DNA from: an uncultured Tateyamaria sp.
GTDB taxonomy: Bacteria > Pseudomonadota > Alphaproteobacteria > Rhodobacterales > Rhodobacteraceae
Direction of reading: 5' to 3'
Assembly: GCF_947503465.1 (NCBI RefSeq)
Contig: NZ_CANNDN010000001.1
Coordinates: 1,240,001-1,304,000, forward strand
DNA length: 64,000 nt
Notes under the pieces: generated by a model
Database searches by the model: none
Seen by the model: only the letters and a program-made list of their open reading frames with translations
Told to the model about the DNA's origin: nothing
Position numbers and translations under genes: made by a program
Shown: positions 53,294 through 63,270 of the stretch, one piece after another
Layout: each line of letters opens with the position of its first letter
Position numbering within the stretch: position 1 is the stretch's first letter

Positions 53294-53570
53294 GCGCGCG
53301 CCAGGGGGTGTCGGCGCACAGTGTGCGTTTCGGCGGGTTAAAATTTCCGGAACCCAGCGGTCGCTGGCAAAGCCCTTGATCCCGCGCCTGTTTCGCACAC
53401 CCCTTGAGATTGCGTAAACGCGCCGAACACCTTGTCCCCGCGGGGACAAACCCGCCTGTCCCCGCGGGGACAGCCGAAAAACGTCGCTCGCAGGCCAATC
53501 CCTTCGCCTTTTGACCCACCTTGCCGTCGCCCGAGACGTTCACTCGGGGCAGGTTTCAAGGGAGGTCCAG
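53294..53570. other. 277-bp intergenic region between ureG and mttB
   Basis: No gene is supported. It holds two perfect copies of TGTCCCCGCGGGGACA (listed separately), a GTGTCGGCGCACAGTGTGCG stretch after the ureG stop, and the mttB ribosome site AAGGGAGG just before 53571. A short open frame on the minus strand repeats VPAGT because of the palindromes and is not credible as a gene. The promoter of mttB must lie here, but no clear -35/-10 pair is seen. Confidence 0.55.
53433..53473. repeat. Tandem pair of TGTCCCCGCGGGGACA palindromes (copies 3 and 4)
   Basis: Perfect copies at 53433-53448 and 53458-53473, 25 bp apart centre to centre, about 100-140 bp upstream of mttB. The first is extended by one more symmetric base pair on each side. 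The spacing is about two and a half helix turns, so they would lie on opposite faces if they bind protein. Confidence 0.75.
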
Positions 53571-55115
53571 ATGCCCGCACTCCGCACCCGGTCCGGCGGC
53601 CGCGCCAGCCGCCGCGCCCTGCGCGCGGCCCCCAATGTCGCGATGCTGCCGGGGCTGAAAAACACCCTGCCCTGGTGCGAGATCATGGATGGCAGCCAGG
53701 TCGAACGGATCGACGCGGCGTCGATGGACATCCTCGAAAACGTCGGTGTCGTGTTTCGCGACGACATCGCATTGGCGGACTGGAACGCCGCCGGGGCCAA
53801 GGTCGACGACGACACCGTGTATCTGGACCGGGGGCTGGTGCGCGAGTTGATTGCGACGATCCCGTCGGACTTCACCTACCACGCCCGCGACCCGCGCAAG
53901 AACGTCCGCTTGGGCGGGCGGCACAGCATCTTCGTGCCCATGACCGGCGCGCCCTATCTGCGTGACCTTGACGATGTGCGCCGCAATCCGACGCTCGATG
54001 ATCTGGCGATGTTTCACAAGCTGAGCCACATGATGCCCAGCCTGCATTCGTCCGCCCACCACATCGTCGAACCCTATGATCACCCGATCAGCCAGCGGCA
54101 TCTGCGGATCACCTACTCGTCCATGAAGCACTCGGACAAGACGTTCATGGGCATGACTACCAGCCCCAGGAATGCCGAGGATGTGCTGGACATGTGCGCG
54201 ATCCTGTTCGGCGCTGACTTCATGGAGGACCATCCGGTCACCACCGGCAATTGCAACGGCAACTCGCCCCTTGTATGGGACGAAACGATGCTGGGCGCGA
54301 TGCGTGCCTTTTCCAAGCGCAATCAACCGGTTCTGTGCTCGCCCTTCGTGCTGGGCGGGGCCAACACCCCCGCATCCGTCGCGGCATCGGTCGCGCAATT
54401 GAATGCCGAGGCGCTATCGGCGCTGGCCTATACGCAAGTGATCCGGCGCGGGTGCCCGGCCATCTACGGCCACTACCTGTCCACCGTGTCGATGAAGTCG
54501 GGCGCGCCCATGGCGGGGACGCCCGAGATTTCGATGATGAACTTCATGATCGGCCAGATGGCGCGGTTCTATGGCGTGCCCTGGCGCACGTCGAACACGC
54601 TGGGCGGGGCCAAGACCTTTGATGCCCAAGCCGGGTACGAAAGCGCCACCACGCTGTCGGCCGTGATGCACGCGGGCGCGAATTACATCTGGCATTCGGC
54701 GGGCTGGAACGAGGCGGGCATGCACTGTTCGACCGCCAAGTTCATTGTCGATGCCGAGCAATGCGCGATGGCGTACCGCATGGCCGAAGGGGTGAATTGG
54801 GACGACTTTGACACTGCTCTGGCGGCCGTGCCCGATGTGGGGCCCGGCGGGCACTATCTGGGTCACCCTCACACGCAGGAGAATTTTCAGACCGCGTTCT
54901 TCATGCCGGAACTGTTCGACAACAATTCGATCGAGCAATGGCAGGCCGAGGGCGGCAAGGAGATTACCGAACGGGCGCTGACCCATGCACGGTCCCTTTT
55001 GGCAAGCTATGAGGAACCGACACTGGAGGCAGGTGTGAACGAGGCCCTTCTGGAGTACATCGCGCGGCGCGAGCGCGAAATCCCGGCCGCAGATGCGTTG
55101 AACCAGACCTATTGA
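53571..55115 (+). CDS. Trimethylamine methyltransferase family protein (non-pyrrolysine MttB homologue)
   Basis: 514-residue MttB/COG5598-type TIM-barrel corrinoid methyltransferase. The frame is continuous with no in-frame TAG, so it is the non-pyrrolysine kind; relatives act on glycine betaine and other quaternary amines instead of trimethylamine. Family blocks include HSSAHHIVEPYDHPISQRHL, GNCNGNSPLVWDETML and SNTLGGAKTFDAQAGYESA. No corrinoid protein (MttC-like) or reactivase is adjacent, though the cobalamin locus is nearby. AAGGGAGG precedes the ATG at 53571. It converges with the amine oxidoreductase gene. Confidence 0.9.
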   Translation: MPALRTRSGGRASRRALRAAPNVAMLPGLKNTLPWCEIMDGSQVERIDAASMDILENVGVVFRDDIALADWNAAGAKVDDDTVYLDRGLVRELIATIPSDFTYHARDPRKNVRLGGRHSIFVPMTGAPYLRDLDDVRRNPTLDDLAMFHKLSHMMPSLHSSAHHIVEPYDHPISQRHLRITYSSMKHSDKTFMGMTTSPRNAEDVLDMCAILFGADFMEDHPVTTGNCNGNSPLVWDETMLGAMRAFSKRNQPVLCSPFVLGGANTPASVAASVAQLNAEALSALAYTQVIRRGCPAIYGHYLSTVSMKSGAPMAGTPEISMMNFMIGQMARFYGVPWRTSNTLGGAKTFDAQAGYESATTLSAVMHAGANYIWHSAGWNEAGMHCSTAKFIVDAEQCAMAYRMAEGVNWDDFDTALAAVPDVGPGGHYLGHPHTQENFQTAFFMPELFDNNSIEQWQAEGGKEITERALTHARSLLASYEEPTLEAGVNEALLEYIARREREIPAADALNQTY

Positions 55116-55184
55116 GGTGCCGTCTGGGGATAAGTAAAGAGCTCCGCTGCTAGGGTTAAAGCGACAGCGCTACACCTGTGCACA

Positions 55185-55200
55185 ACCTGAGCAATCAGGT
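55185..55200. terminator. Small hairpin between convergent mttB and oxidoreductase genes
   Basis: ACCTGA GCAA TCAGGT forms a perfect 6-bp stem with a GNRA tetraloop, 10 bp from the stop of the oxidoreductase gene. There is no U-tract on either side, so a termination role is only suggested by position. Confidence 0.3.
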
Positions 55201-55210
55201 GGAAGAAAGA

Positions 55211-56536
55211 CTACTCCTTGCCCGCGCGCCACTCTTTCCAGCGCAGATACGCATTTGCGCCGACGCTGGCAAATGGTTGCGGTGGCAGGCGTTTGGGTGT
55301 GGCCTCTGCCTCGAAATAGTCTGTGATTCCAGACGGTTGGCCACAGCATCTGTCTGCGGCGGCAATCCCTGTCAATGTCCCGCGCGCTGTGCCCAGGCCG
55401 TTCTGGACACAGGCGCTGAACACGCCCTGCTCGATCTCGCGCGCGTGGGCCACGCCGTTCAGGGTCAGGCACAGATGACCGCCCCAGACATAGTCCTGTC
55501 GCGCGCGGGCCAGGTGCGGAAACCGCAGGGCGAAGGCGCGTGCATGCGCGCGTGCCGCGCGCGCCATGTCCCGTTCGGTTGGCCGCATTCCGGGCCGCAC
55601 AACCGCGCAATTGCGGGTCACGATCCGGTGCCCGCCCTGCGCCGTATCGATGCGACGCACGGTCGTGCCCATGGGATCGGACGGGGTCACGCCCCAGCGC
55701 GATGCGCCGCCGATGGCGCTCGGGTCCAGCGCCTGGGTCATCGAGGCAAACAGGAACAGCTGTACCAACCGCCCCCTTGCGACCCCAAAGCTTTCCAGAT
55801 GCCCGTTCACGGCCAGAATGACATTGCCGGTGCTCACGGCGCCTTTCGGGGTTTTCAGCACCCAATCCGTCCCCGAGCGCGAGAAGCTGAGCACCGGGCT
55901 GCGGTCATGGATATTTGCAGTCCTGGCAAGCCCCGTCGCCAAACCGCGCACATAGCCCGCAGGCTGCAACATCACGGTGCCCGGGGTATACAGACCCGAC
56001 CGGTAGTGCGCCGACCCCGTCAGCTGCTGCATCGCGGTGGCATCCAGCCATTCACAGGCTTCGCCCATATCCTGCAAGTGCTTGGCGTAGCTTCGATTAT
56101 GGGCCTCTCCCCCGTCCGTAGCGGCCCCGTTGACCTTGCCAGCCGGATCGAAGTAGTCGGGCGAAATCCCGTAGTCCTGCACCGCTGCGCGCGCAAATGC
56201 GATCGCCTGGCGATTGAGGCCCGTCAGCACGTGATCATCACCGCCGCCCGCGTAATCCTCGGATGCGAGATCATGCGGCAAATCGATCATGAAACCCGAA
56301 TTGCGCCCAGCCGCACCGTCGGCCACCCGCCACGCATCCAGCACCACGACACGGGCCTGCGGCCAATGCTGCATCACGCGGCGTGCCGCAGACAGGCCCG
56401 CAAACCCGGCCCCGACAACGGTCACATCCGCAGTCACGTGATCCTCCAGCCGAGAGAAATCCGGGCCAGGCCCGATAATCTCTGCCCAGGCAGCAGGGCC
56501 CCGGTGCCGTGGCAGGCGCCGAGCGAAATAGGTCAC
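55211..56536 (-). CDS. FAD-dependent amine/amino acid oxidoreductase (DAO family)
   Basis: 441-residue flavoprotein of the D-amino-acid oxidase fold. The dinucleotide motif is VTVVGAGFAGLSAARR (G42-G47), then GAAGRNSGFMIDLPHDL, a PuuB/OrdL-like pattern, and a late GGHLCLTLNG with ACVQNGLGTARGTLTG closing the FAD site. Likely substrates are secondary or N-substituted amines, for example gamma-glutamylputrescine-type or methylated amino acids. It begins with GTG in a GTGA overlap with the aldehyde dehydrogenase stop, so it belongs to the same operon. Confidence 0.88.
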   Translation of the reverse strand: MTYFARRLPRHRGPAAWAEIIGPGPDFSRLEDHVTADVTVVGAGFAGLSAARRVMQHWPQARVVVLDAWRVADGAAGRNSGFMIDLPHDLASEDYAGGGDDHVLTGLNRQAIAFARAAVQDYGISPDYFDPAGKVNGAATDGGEAHNRSYAKHLQDMGEACEWLDATAMQQLTGSAHYRSGLYTPGTVMLQPAGYVRGLATGLARTANIHDRSPVLSFSRSGTDWVLKTPKGAVSTGNVILAVNGHLESFGVARGRLVQLFLFASMTQALDPSAIGGASRWGVTPSDPMGTTVRRIDTAQGGHRIVTRNCAVVRPGMRPTERDMARAARAHARAFALRFPHLARARQDYVWGGHLCLTLNGVAHAREIEQGVFSACVQNGLGTARGTLTGIAAADRCCGQPSGITDYFEAEATPKRLPPQPFASVGANAYLRWKEWRAGKE

Positions 56537-58020
56537 TCGACGGCCTCGTCCGCGTCATCGGCAAGATCAAGCCAGATGGTTTTCAGCTGCGTGTATTGAT
56601 CGTGCGCCTGCAGCCCGTTGTCGCGCCCGCCAAAGCCCGACATCTTCATCCCGCCAAAGGGCGTCGCGATGTCGCCTTCGCCATAGCTGTTGACCGTAAC
56701 CGTGCCCGCCCGCAGCGTCCGCGCGCCCCGCATGGCGCGCTTGGCATTTGCGGTGAACAGTGACGCGCACAGCCCATAGGCCGTGTCATTGGCAACCGAC
56801 ATCGCCTCGTCAAACGAGCGGATGGTGATGACGGACAATACCGGGCCAAAAATCTCGTCCTTGGCCAATATGTTGTCAGGCGATGTTGCCACGACGGTTG
56901 GAGAAACAAACGGTTTGTCCACAGTTCCGCCCACAAGGATGTCCCCAGCGTTGTCCACATACCCACACACTTTGTCAAAATGCGCACCACTGACCAGCGC
57001 GCCCTGCCGGGTTTCAGGATCAAGCGGGTCGCCCACAGGCAGATGGCGCATATGCGCTTCGATCCGTTTCAGCAGGTCCTCTCGCACATCCTCGTGCACG
57101 ATCAGACGCGAGATGGCGGAACAGTTTTCGCCCATGTTCCAGAATGCGCCATTCACGACATGCTGGGCCACACGGTCCAGGTTTTCGGCATCCTCCATGA
57201 CGATGCACGGGTTCTTGCCCCCCATCTCAAGCACGACCTCTTTGGCATTGGAGTCAGCGGCATAGTGCAGAAATTTCATCCCCGTTTCGGTCGAGCCCGT
57301 GAAGCTGACCATGTCGATATCCATATGCCGCCCGATGGGTTCACCCACATCGGGGCCATGGCCGGGCACCACGTTCAGCACGCCGCGCGGCACCCCGGCT
57401 TCCATCGCCAGTTCCGCCATGCGCAACGCGGTCAGCGCGGTTTCCTCTGCAGGTTTCAGAACCACCGAACAGCCAGAGGCCAGCGCGGGCCCGATCTTCC
57501 ACGCCATCATCAACAGCGGGAAGTTCCACGGCAGCACCAGCCCCACGACGCCGACGGGTTCCCGCAGGATCATCGCGATGTGGTCATCCGAGGCGGGCGC
57601 GACGGAATCGTAAATCTTGTCAATCGCCTCGGCGTGCCATTTGATGCAATGGATCGCTTCGGGGATGTCCACGGTTTCGCAATCATGGATGGTCTTGCCG
57701 CTGTCGATGCTTTCCAACACAGCCAGTTCACGGGCGTTGCGGGTCATCAGCTTGCACAGGCGGATCAACACATCCTTGCGGTCGGACGGATGCCGGCGGG
57801 ACCAGCGGCCATCGTCGAAGGCCGCGCGCGCCTTAGTGACGGCAAGGTCCACGTCCTGTGCGGCGCAGGCGGCCACCTGCGCGATCACGTCGCCGGTGGC
57901 CGGATTGATCGTATCAAAAGTCTTGCCCGATGCGGCAGGCCGGAACGCACCATCGATAAACGCGTTGGTCGCCGGTGTCAGAGAGGCGGCAATGGCTTTG
58001 TACTCTTCGGTCGTCAGCAT
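56533..58020 (-). CDS. Aldehyde dehydrogenase family protein
   Basis: 495-residue NAD(P)-dependent aldehyde dehydrogenase. The catalytic cysteine is C300 (MGENCSAISR), the general base E265 (VLEMGGKNP) and the oxyanion asparagine N166 (PWNFPLLM). The sequence resembles the PuuC/betaine-aldehyde-type group. It oxidises an aldehyde probably produced by the oxidoreductase encoded next. It starts 3 nt after the DapA-like gene. Confidence 0.94.
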   Translation of the reverse strand: MLTTEEYKAIAASLTPATNAFIDGAFRPAASGKTFDTINPATGDVIAQVAACAAQDVDLAVTKARAAFDDGRWSRRHPSDRKDVLIRLCKLMTRNARELAVLESIDSGKTIHDCETVDIPEAIHCIKWHAEAIDKIYDSVAPASDDHIAMILREPVGVVGLVLPWNFPLLMMAWKIGPALASGCSVVLKPAEETALTALRMAELAMEAGVPRGVLNVVPGHGPDVGEPIGRHMDIDMVSFTGSTETGMKFLHYAADSNAKEVVLEMGGKNPCIVMEDAENLDRVAQHVVNGAFWNMGENCSAISRLIVHEDVREDLLKRIEAHMRHLPVGDPLDPETRQGALVSGAHFDKVCGYVDNAGDILVGGTVDKPFVSPTVVATSPDNILAKDEIFGPVLSVITIRSFDEAMSVANDTAYGLCASLFTANAKRAMRGARTLRAGTVTVNSYGEGDIATPFGGMKMSGFGGRDNGLQAHDQYTQLKTIWLDLADDADEAVE

Positions 58021-58023
58021 CGC

Positions 58024-58941
58024 TCAACCCTCCTGTTCGATCTGCGCAATTGTGGTTTTCAGCACCCGGATCACCTGTTCCAGGCCGCGTTTGTCATCCT
58101 TGTTCAACGCCTTGAGCGGCGGCCTGATCGCGCCGGTATCAATGCCCTGATGGGTCACACCGTACTTGATGCATTGTACGAACTTGCCCCCCTGTTCGAG
58201 GACACGCATCAGCGGCATCATGGCGGACATGATGCGGCGGCCCTTGTCGAAGTCCCCTTCGACCCGGCAGGCGCGCCAGAGGGCGATATGTTCGTCGGGC
58301 AGGAAGTTCGACCCGCCGCAGACCCAACTGCGGGCACCCCAGGCAAAGAATTCAAGCGCCTGGTCGTCCATGCCGCAGGACATCTGGATATGGGGGTAGT
58401 CGCGGGCCAGAAGGTGGACGCGGTTGATGTCGCCCGAGCTTTCCTTGATCGCGCAGAAGTTGCGGGACCGGCCCACGCGGTCGAGGAATTCGCAACCCAT
58501 GTTCACGCCCATGCGGCCAGGGTAGTTGTACAGCATGATGGGCAGGTCGGCGGCGGCATCGAGGCTGAGCGCATTGAGGGCATTCTCGCGCTCGGTCGGG
58601 ACGGCGTATGGCGGCGTGGCGACCAGAAGGGCATCGGCGCCCATGGCCTTGCCGCCCATGGCAAGCGCCATCATGTCGGCGGGCAGCATCGCACCGGTCC
58701 CCATGATGACCGGGACCCGTCCGTTTACGATGTCAATCGTCTCTTGGGCGACGGCCAGCCGTTCCTTGACCGTCATGGCATAGTTTTCGCCGGTCGATCC
58801 GCCCGAGATCACGCCATGCACACCGGCGCCGATCAGCCGGTCCAGCACGTCGCGCAAGGCCCCGAAATCGGGGGAATAGTCCGCGCTGAACGGGGTCACC
58901 ACAGGGGTATAGATCCCGTCGAAAACCATGCGTGGTGCCAT
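58024..58941 (-). CDS. DapA-family lyase (dihydrodipicolinate synthase-like)
   Basis: 305-residue class I aldolase of the DHDPS/NAL family. The Schiff-base lysine is K166 (FCAIKESSGD), the catalytic tyrosine Y140 (MLYNYPGRMG) and the pyruvate-binding loop GGSTGE at 47-52. Neighbours argue for catabolism instead of lysine synthesis; family members cleave or deaminate keto acids, including the hydroxyproline-derived pyrroline. The ATG at 58941 has GGGAGG 8 nt upstream. It is first in the operon with the aldehyde dehydrogenase and FAD oxidoreductase. Confidence 0.9.
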   Translation of the reverse strand: MAPRMVFDGIYTPVVTPFSADYSPDFGALRDVLDRLIGAGVHGVISGGSTGENYAMTVKERLAVAQETIDIVNGRVPVIMGTGAMLPADMMALAMGGKAMGADALLVATPPYAVPTERENALNALSLDAAADLPIMLYNYPGRMGVNMGCEFLDRVGRSRNFCAIKESSGDINRVHLLARDYPHIQMSCGMDDQALEFFAWGARSWVCGGSNFLPDEHIALWRACRVEGDFDKGRRIMSAMMPLMRVLEQGGKFVQCIKYGVTHQGIDTGAIRPPLKALNKDDKRGLEQVIRVLKTTIAQIEQEG

Positions 58942-59066
58942 GTATGGACCTCCCTGTCCGCGTGCTTTGGGCACTTTAGCGGCAGGACCGGTCCGGAATC
59001 AGCACAGAAACGGCATGGTCGGGTCGTGTGGGGGCAAGTGCGCCCTGCCCCCGGTTCCGCGACGCG

Positions 59067-61304
59067 TCAGACGAAATCGATATGGCGCATCATCGGCATC
59101 TCGCGCACCCGCTGTCCCGTGGCCGCAAAGATCGCATTGGACAGGGCCGCGGCGGCAGGCGGCACCATGGGTTCCCCCATCCCGCGCACGGTGTCGCCGT
59201 TCTCGAGGCCGCGCACGATGATCTCCGGTGCCTGGCTGAGCCGCATGCCTTCGAAATCGTAGAAATTGCGCTGTTGGGCCATGCCGTCGGAGATGGTGAT
59301 TTCCGAGTTCATCGCGTGGCCCAGCGCCCAGACGATGCCGCCCTGCACCATGTTTTCAAAATTGATCGGGTCAATCACGCGGCCCACTTCAGCGGCGACC
59401 CAGACCTTGTCGATCCTGATCGCGCCGTCCACGCGGGTGACCTCGACAACCTCGGCCGTGGGCACGCCGAATGACATGCAGAACGCAACGCCACGGCCCT
59501 TGTTCGGTCCGGGGGCATTGCCCCAACCCGACATTTCGGCCACCGCCTCCAGCGTTTTGCGCGATGGGTCGTGCCAGCACAGGCGCAACCGTTCTTCCAT
59601 GGGATCGGCCCCTGCGGCGTGGATCAGTTCGTCGAGGAAGACGTCGTGGAAGAACCCGTTGGTCGATGCCCCGACCGACCGCCAGCTGGACACGGGCGCA
59701 AGTTCGGGCGCGCGGTACCCTGTCACGCGGTAATTCGGGATTTGCATGGGCTGTTCCCACGCCCCCGCAACGATCTGCAAGTCGGGCCCCGGCGTCGGCA
59801 AGCCCTGCCGGCCCATTTGACTTGCGATCACCGACGGCATGGCAATGCCCAGATCAAAGGCTTCAACCTGGCCGTCCCTGACCGCGCCGCGCCCGCGCGC
59901 CATCGCGATCTGGCGGGTGTCGTTCTGGATCGTGTCTTCCTCGCGGCTATAGGTCAGCTTGACCGGCGTGCCTTTGATTTGCATCGCGATTTCAGTGGCT
60001 TCACGCACAACGCGGTCTTCGAGCCGGTGCCCGAAGCTGCCGCCCATCATCAGCACGTGCACAAAGACCTGATCGGCATCCAGCCCAGTCAGCTTGGCGA
60101 CATTTGTCTGCACAAAGCGCGGGATCTGGGTGCCCGTCCACACGTCGGCCCGGTCAGTCGTGACCTGCACAACGGCCGAAATCGGCTCGAGCGGTGCGTG
60201 GGCCAGATAGGGGGCGCGGTATTCGGCCTCGATGATGTCGGCCCCGTCGAGGGCGGCGTCCACATCGCCGTCATCGCGAAAGCGGCTGTCCTGCTGGTCG
60301 CTGTTGAAGCTGTCGGACAGGGCCTGCCAATGGTCCTCCTGCTCGGCCGGGTAAGTGGCCGGTCCCCAGTCGACATCGATGGCGTTCACGGCCTGAATGG
60401 CGCGCCATGTATTGTCGGCGACGGCGGCGACGCCATCCTTGACCTGTACGATGTCGATCACGCCGCGCATGCCACGCGCGGCGGCATCGTCAAAGCCGTT
60501 CATCATGCCGCGACGCGGGCTGGTGCGCACCGAGGCATGCACCATGCCCTCCATCTCGAAGTCGATCCCGTAGGCTTGGGTGCCCGTTGACTTTGCAACG
60601 ATATCAACGCGCTCCATCTCTTTTCCGACAAGGCGCCAGGTCGATGGATCGCGGAGCGTGACATCGTTGACCGGATCGAGTGTCGCAGCCGTTGCAGCCA
60701 GTTCGGTGTAGGCCAGCGCGCCGCCCCCCGGCAGGATCACCGCGCCTTTTTCGGTGCGCAGGTCCGCGATATCGGCCCCTGTTTGCTGTGCGGCGGCGGC
60801 TTTCAGCGTCTCGCGCGCGACCGCCCCGGCCAGGCGTAGCTTTTCGAAGCTGTCGGGCACGGTGGTCGAGCCGCCGGTGATCTGCATACCCATGAACTTC
60901 ATCATGGCATCCATGATCCCGCGCGTCGAATTCGCGGCAAAACCGTCATCGGTCGAACGGAAGGGGGCGGCTTCGGCGCTGAGCGCGGTATTGTAATAGG
61001 CGGGGTCCGGCATGCCGGGATCAATGCGCACCTGATCCAGTTCGACATCCAGTTCCTCGGCGATCAGGGCCGCCTGCACATGATAGGCCCCCTGCCCGCT
61101 GTCCGCGCGCGGCGTGATCAGGGTGATGCCGGCGCTGTCGATCTTGACGTAGGGTGTCAGCGCCGCCTCCCCCTCTGACAGATCGTCCAGCAGCGGGTTC
61201 GACACGGGGCGTTGATAGGCGTAGTAGCCAAAGGCCACCCCACCCAGCACGGCGGCGGAACCGACAAGAAACGTGCGGCGCGCGATTTTTCCGATGCGGC
61301 TCAT
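59067..61304 (-). CDS. Tat-exported molybdenum hydroxylase large subunit (IorB-like)
   Basis: 745-residue xanthine-oxidase-family molybdopterin subunit of the isoquinoline 1-oxidoreductase beta type. It begins with a Tat-like signal, ARRTFLVGSAAVLGG (R9, R10), unlike cytosolic xanthine dehydrogenases. Cofactor-binding blocks include MGGSFGHRLEDRVVREA and GAWEQPMQIPNYRVTGYR, and the essential glutamate is in RGMGEPMVPPAAAALSN. It hydroxylates a substrate with water and passes electrons to the iron-sulfur subunit and probably a cytochrome. The ATG at 61304 has AGGAGG 7 nt upstream. Confidence 0.92.
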   Translation of the reverse strand: MSRIGKIARRTFLVGSAAVLGGVAFGYYAYQRPVSNPLLDDLSEGEAALTPYVKIDSAGITLITPRADSGQGAYHVQAALIAEELDVELDQVRIDPGMPDPAYYNTALSAEAAPFRSTDDGFAANSTRGIMDAMMKFMGMQITGGSTTVPDSFEKLRLAGAVARETLKAAAAQQTGADIADLRTEKGAVILPGGGALAYTELAATAATLDPVNDVTLRDPSTWRLVGKEMERVDIVAKSTGTQAYGIDFEMEGMVHASVRTSPRRGMMNGFDDAAARGMRGVIDIVQVKDGVAAVADNTWRAIQAVNAIDVDWGPATYPAEQEDHWQALSDSFNSDQQDSRFRDDGDVDAALDGADIIEAEYRAPYLAHAPLEPISAVVQVTTDRADVWTGTQIPRFVQTNVAKLTGLDADQVFVHVLMMGGSFGHRLEDRVVREATEIAMQIKGTPVKLTYSREEDTIQNDTRQIAMARGRGAVRDGQVEAFDLGIAMPSVIASQMGRQGLPTPGPDLQIVAGAWEQPMQIPNYRVTGYRAPELAPVSSWRSVGASTNGFFHDVFLDELIHAAGADPMEERLRLCWHDPSRKTLEAVAEMSGWGNAPGPNKGRGVAFCMSFGVPTAEVVEVTRVDGAIRIDKVWVAAEVGRVIDPINFENMVQGGIVWALGHAMNSEITISDGMAQQRNFYDFEGMRLSQAPEIIVRGLENGDTVRGMGEPMVPPAAAALSNAIFAATGQRVREMPMMRHIDFV

Positions 61305-61306
61305 GC

Positions 61307-61765
61307 TCAGGCCTCCTGCAACTTGGTTGCGGCCGTCTTGACGGCGGCGCGGATGCGGCTGTAGGTGCCGCAGCGGCACAGGTTGCCATTCATGGCATCA
61401 TCAATGTCGGCGTCCGTGGGCGACGGGTTATAGGCAAGAAGTGCGGCGGCCTGCATCATCTGCCCGGACTGGCAATAGCCGCATTGCGCCACCTGATGTT
61501 CCACCCAGGCCGCTTGCACCGCGTGCATGGCGTCCGGCGTACCCAGACCTTCGATCGTCGTGACATCGCCCCAGACATCGGCCGCCGCCGTTTGGCAGGA
61601 CCGAACGGCTTCGCCGTCGATATGCACGGTGCAGGCCCCGCATTGGGCCACGCCGCAGCCATATTTGACACCTTTGATGTTCAATTCGTCTCGCAGAACC
61701 CAAAGCAGCGGCATGTCGTCTTCGACATCCACCTCGTGTTCTGTTCCGTTGACCGTGAGTTTCAT
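61307..61765 (-). CDS. Two-[2Fe-2S] small subunit of the molybdenum hydroxylase (IorA-like)
   Basis: 152-residue ferredoxin-type subunit. The plant-type cluster ligands are in [15 protein letters not shown] with a fourth cysteine in VRSCQTAA; the second cluster is CGYCQSGQM with [10 protein letters not shown]. It has no signal peptide and would be carried out by its Tat-bearing partner. AGGAG precedes the ATG at 61765. It lies two bases before the large-subunit gene. Confidence 0.95.
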   Translation of the reverse strand: MKLTVNGTEHEVDVEDDMPLLWVLRDELNIKGVKYGCGVAQCGACTVHIDGEAVRSCQTAAADVWGDVTTIEGLGTPDAMHAVQAAWVEHQVAQCGYCQSGQMMQAAALLAYNPSPTDADIDDAMNGNLCRCGTYSRIRAAVKTAATKLQEA

Positions 61766-61866
61766 GGCGCGCTCCTGAAAAGGTCCCGTTACCACTTAAG
61801 ATAGGCCCAGAGGCGCGCGCGGGAAACCTGCAGATCGCGCCAATGGGCTGGAAATCCGCGCCACGG

Positions 61867-61911
61867 CAAACGGAAACAGCGATCCCTGAAGGATCGCCGC
61901 GTGACCGTTTG
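61867..61911 (-). terminator. Compound inverted repeat after the formaldehyde dehydrogenase gene
   Basis: GCGATCC (61879-61885) and GGATCGC (61891-61897) make a 7-bp stem with a 5-nt loop; outside it CAAACGG (61867-61873) pairs with CCGTTTG (61905-61911). On the minus strand the inner stem is followed by TGTTTCCGTTTG. It lies 18 bp past the stop of the dehydrogenase gene and could terminate its transcript; it also lies upstream of the molybdenum hydroxylase genes, where it could be an operator. Confidence 0.5.
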
Positions 61912-61928
61912 TCAGGGACAGGCGTGTC

Positions 61929-63044
<1,116 letters not shown>

Positions 63045-63270
63045 GGTTTGTCCTCCCGGAATGTGTTTGGCCGCATGTGAGACCGGGCGAGACGGGTCTG
63101 TCAAATGGAAAGGGGCGGCGCTGGCAGCAGATCGTCCCCGTCCGGGAGGATTTTGGGGGGGTACGGAAGACCAGCGCACCAGCTGGAATGTCTCTGGGAT
63201 CAGAAACATCCTCGGGGGGTGGGCCAACAGGCCTGGGGGGCGCAGGCCGCCCCCTTTGACGGCGGCGATA

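Noticed and set aside
53244..53543. A 99-codon minus-strand frame upstream of mttB
   Set aside because: It contains VPAGT twice only because of the two palindromes, has no ribosome site, and overlaps the ureG end.
53571..55115. Pyrrolysine-containing MttB
   Set aside because: The frame is continuous with no in-frame TAG, and no pyrrolysine machinery is present in the window.
63045..63270. Short plus-strand frames in the gap before the dioxygenase gene
   Set aside because: They overlap G-runs and hairpin sequence and have no ribosome site or homology; the gap probably holds only a terminator-like stem and the promoter of the formaldehyde dehydrogenase gene.
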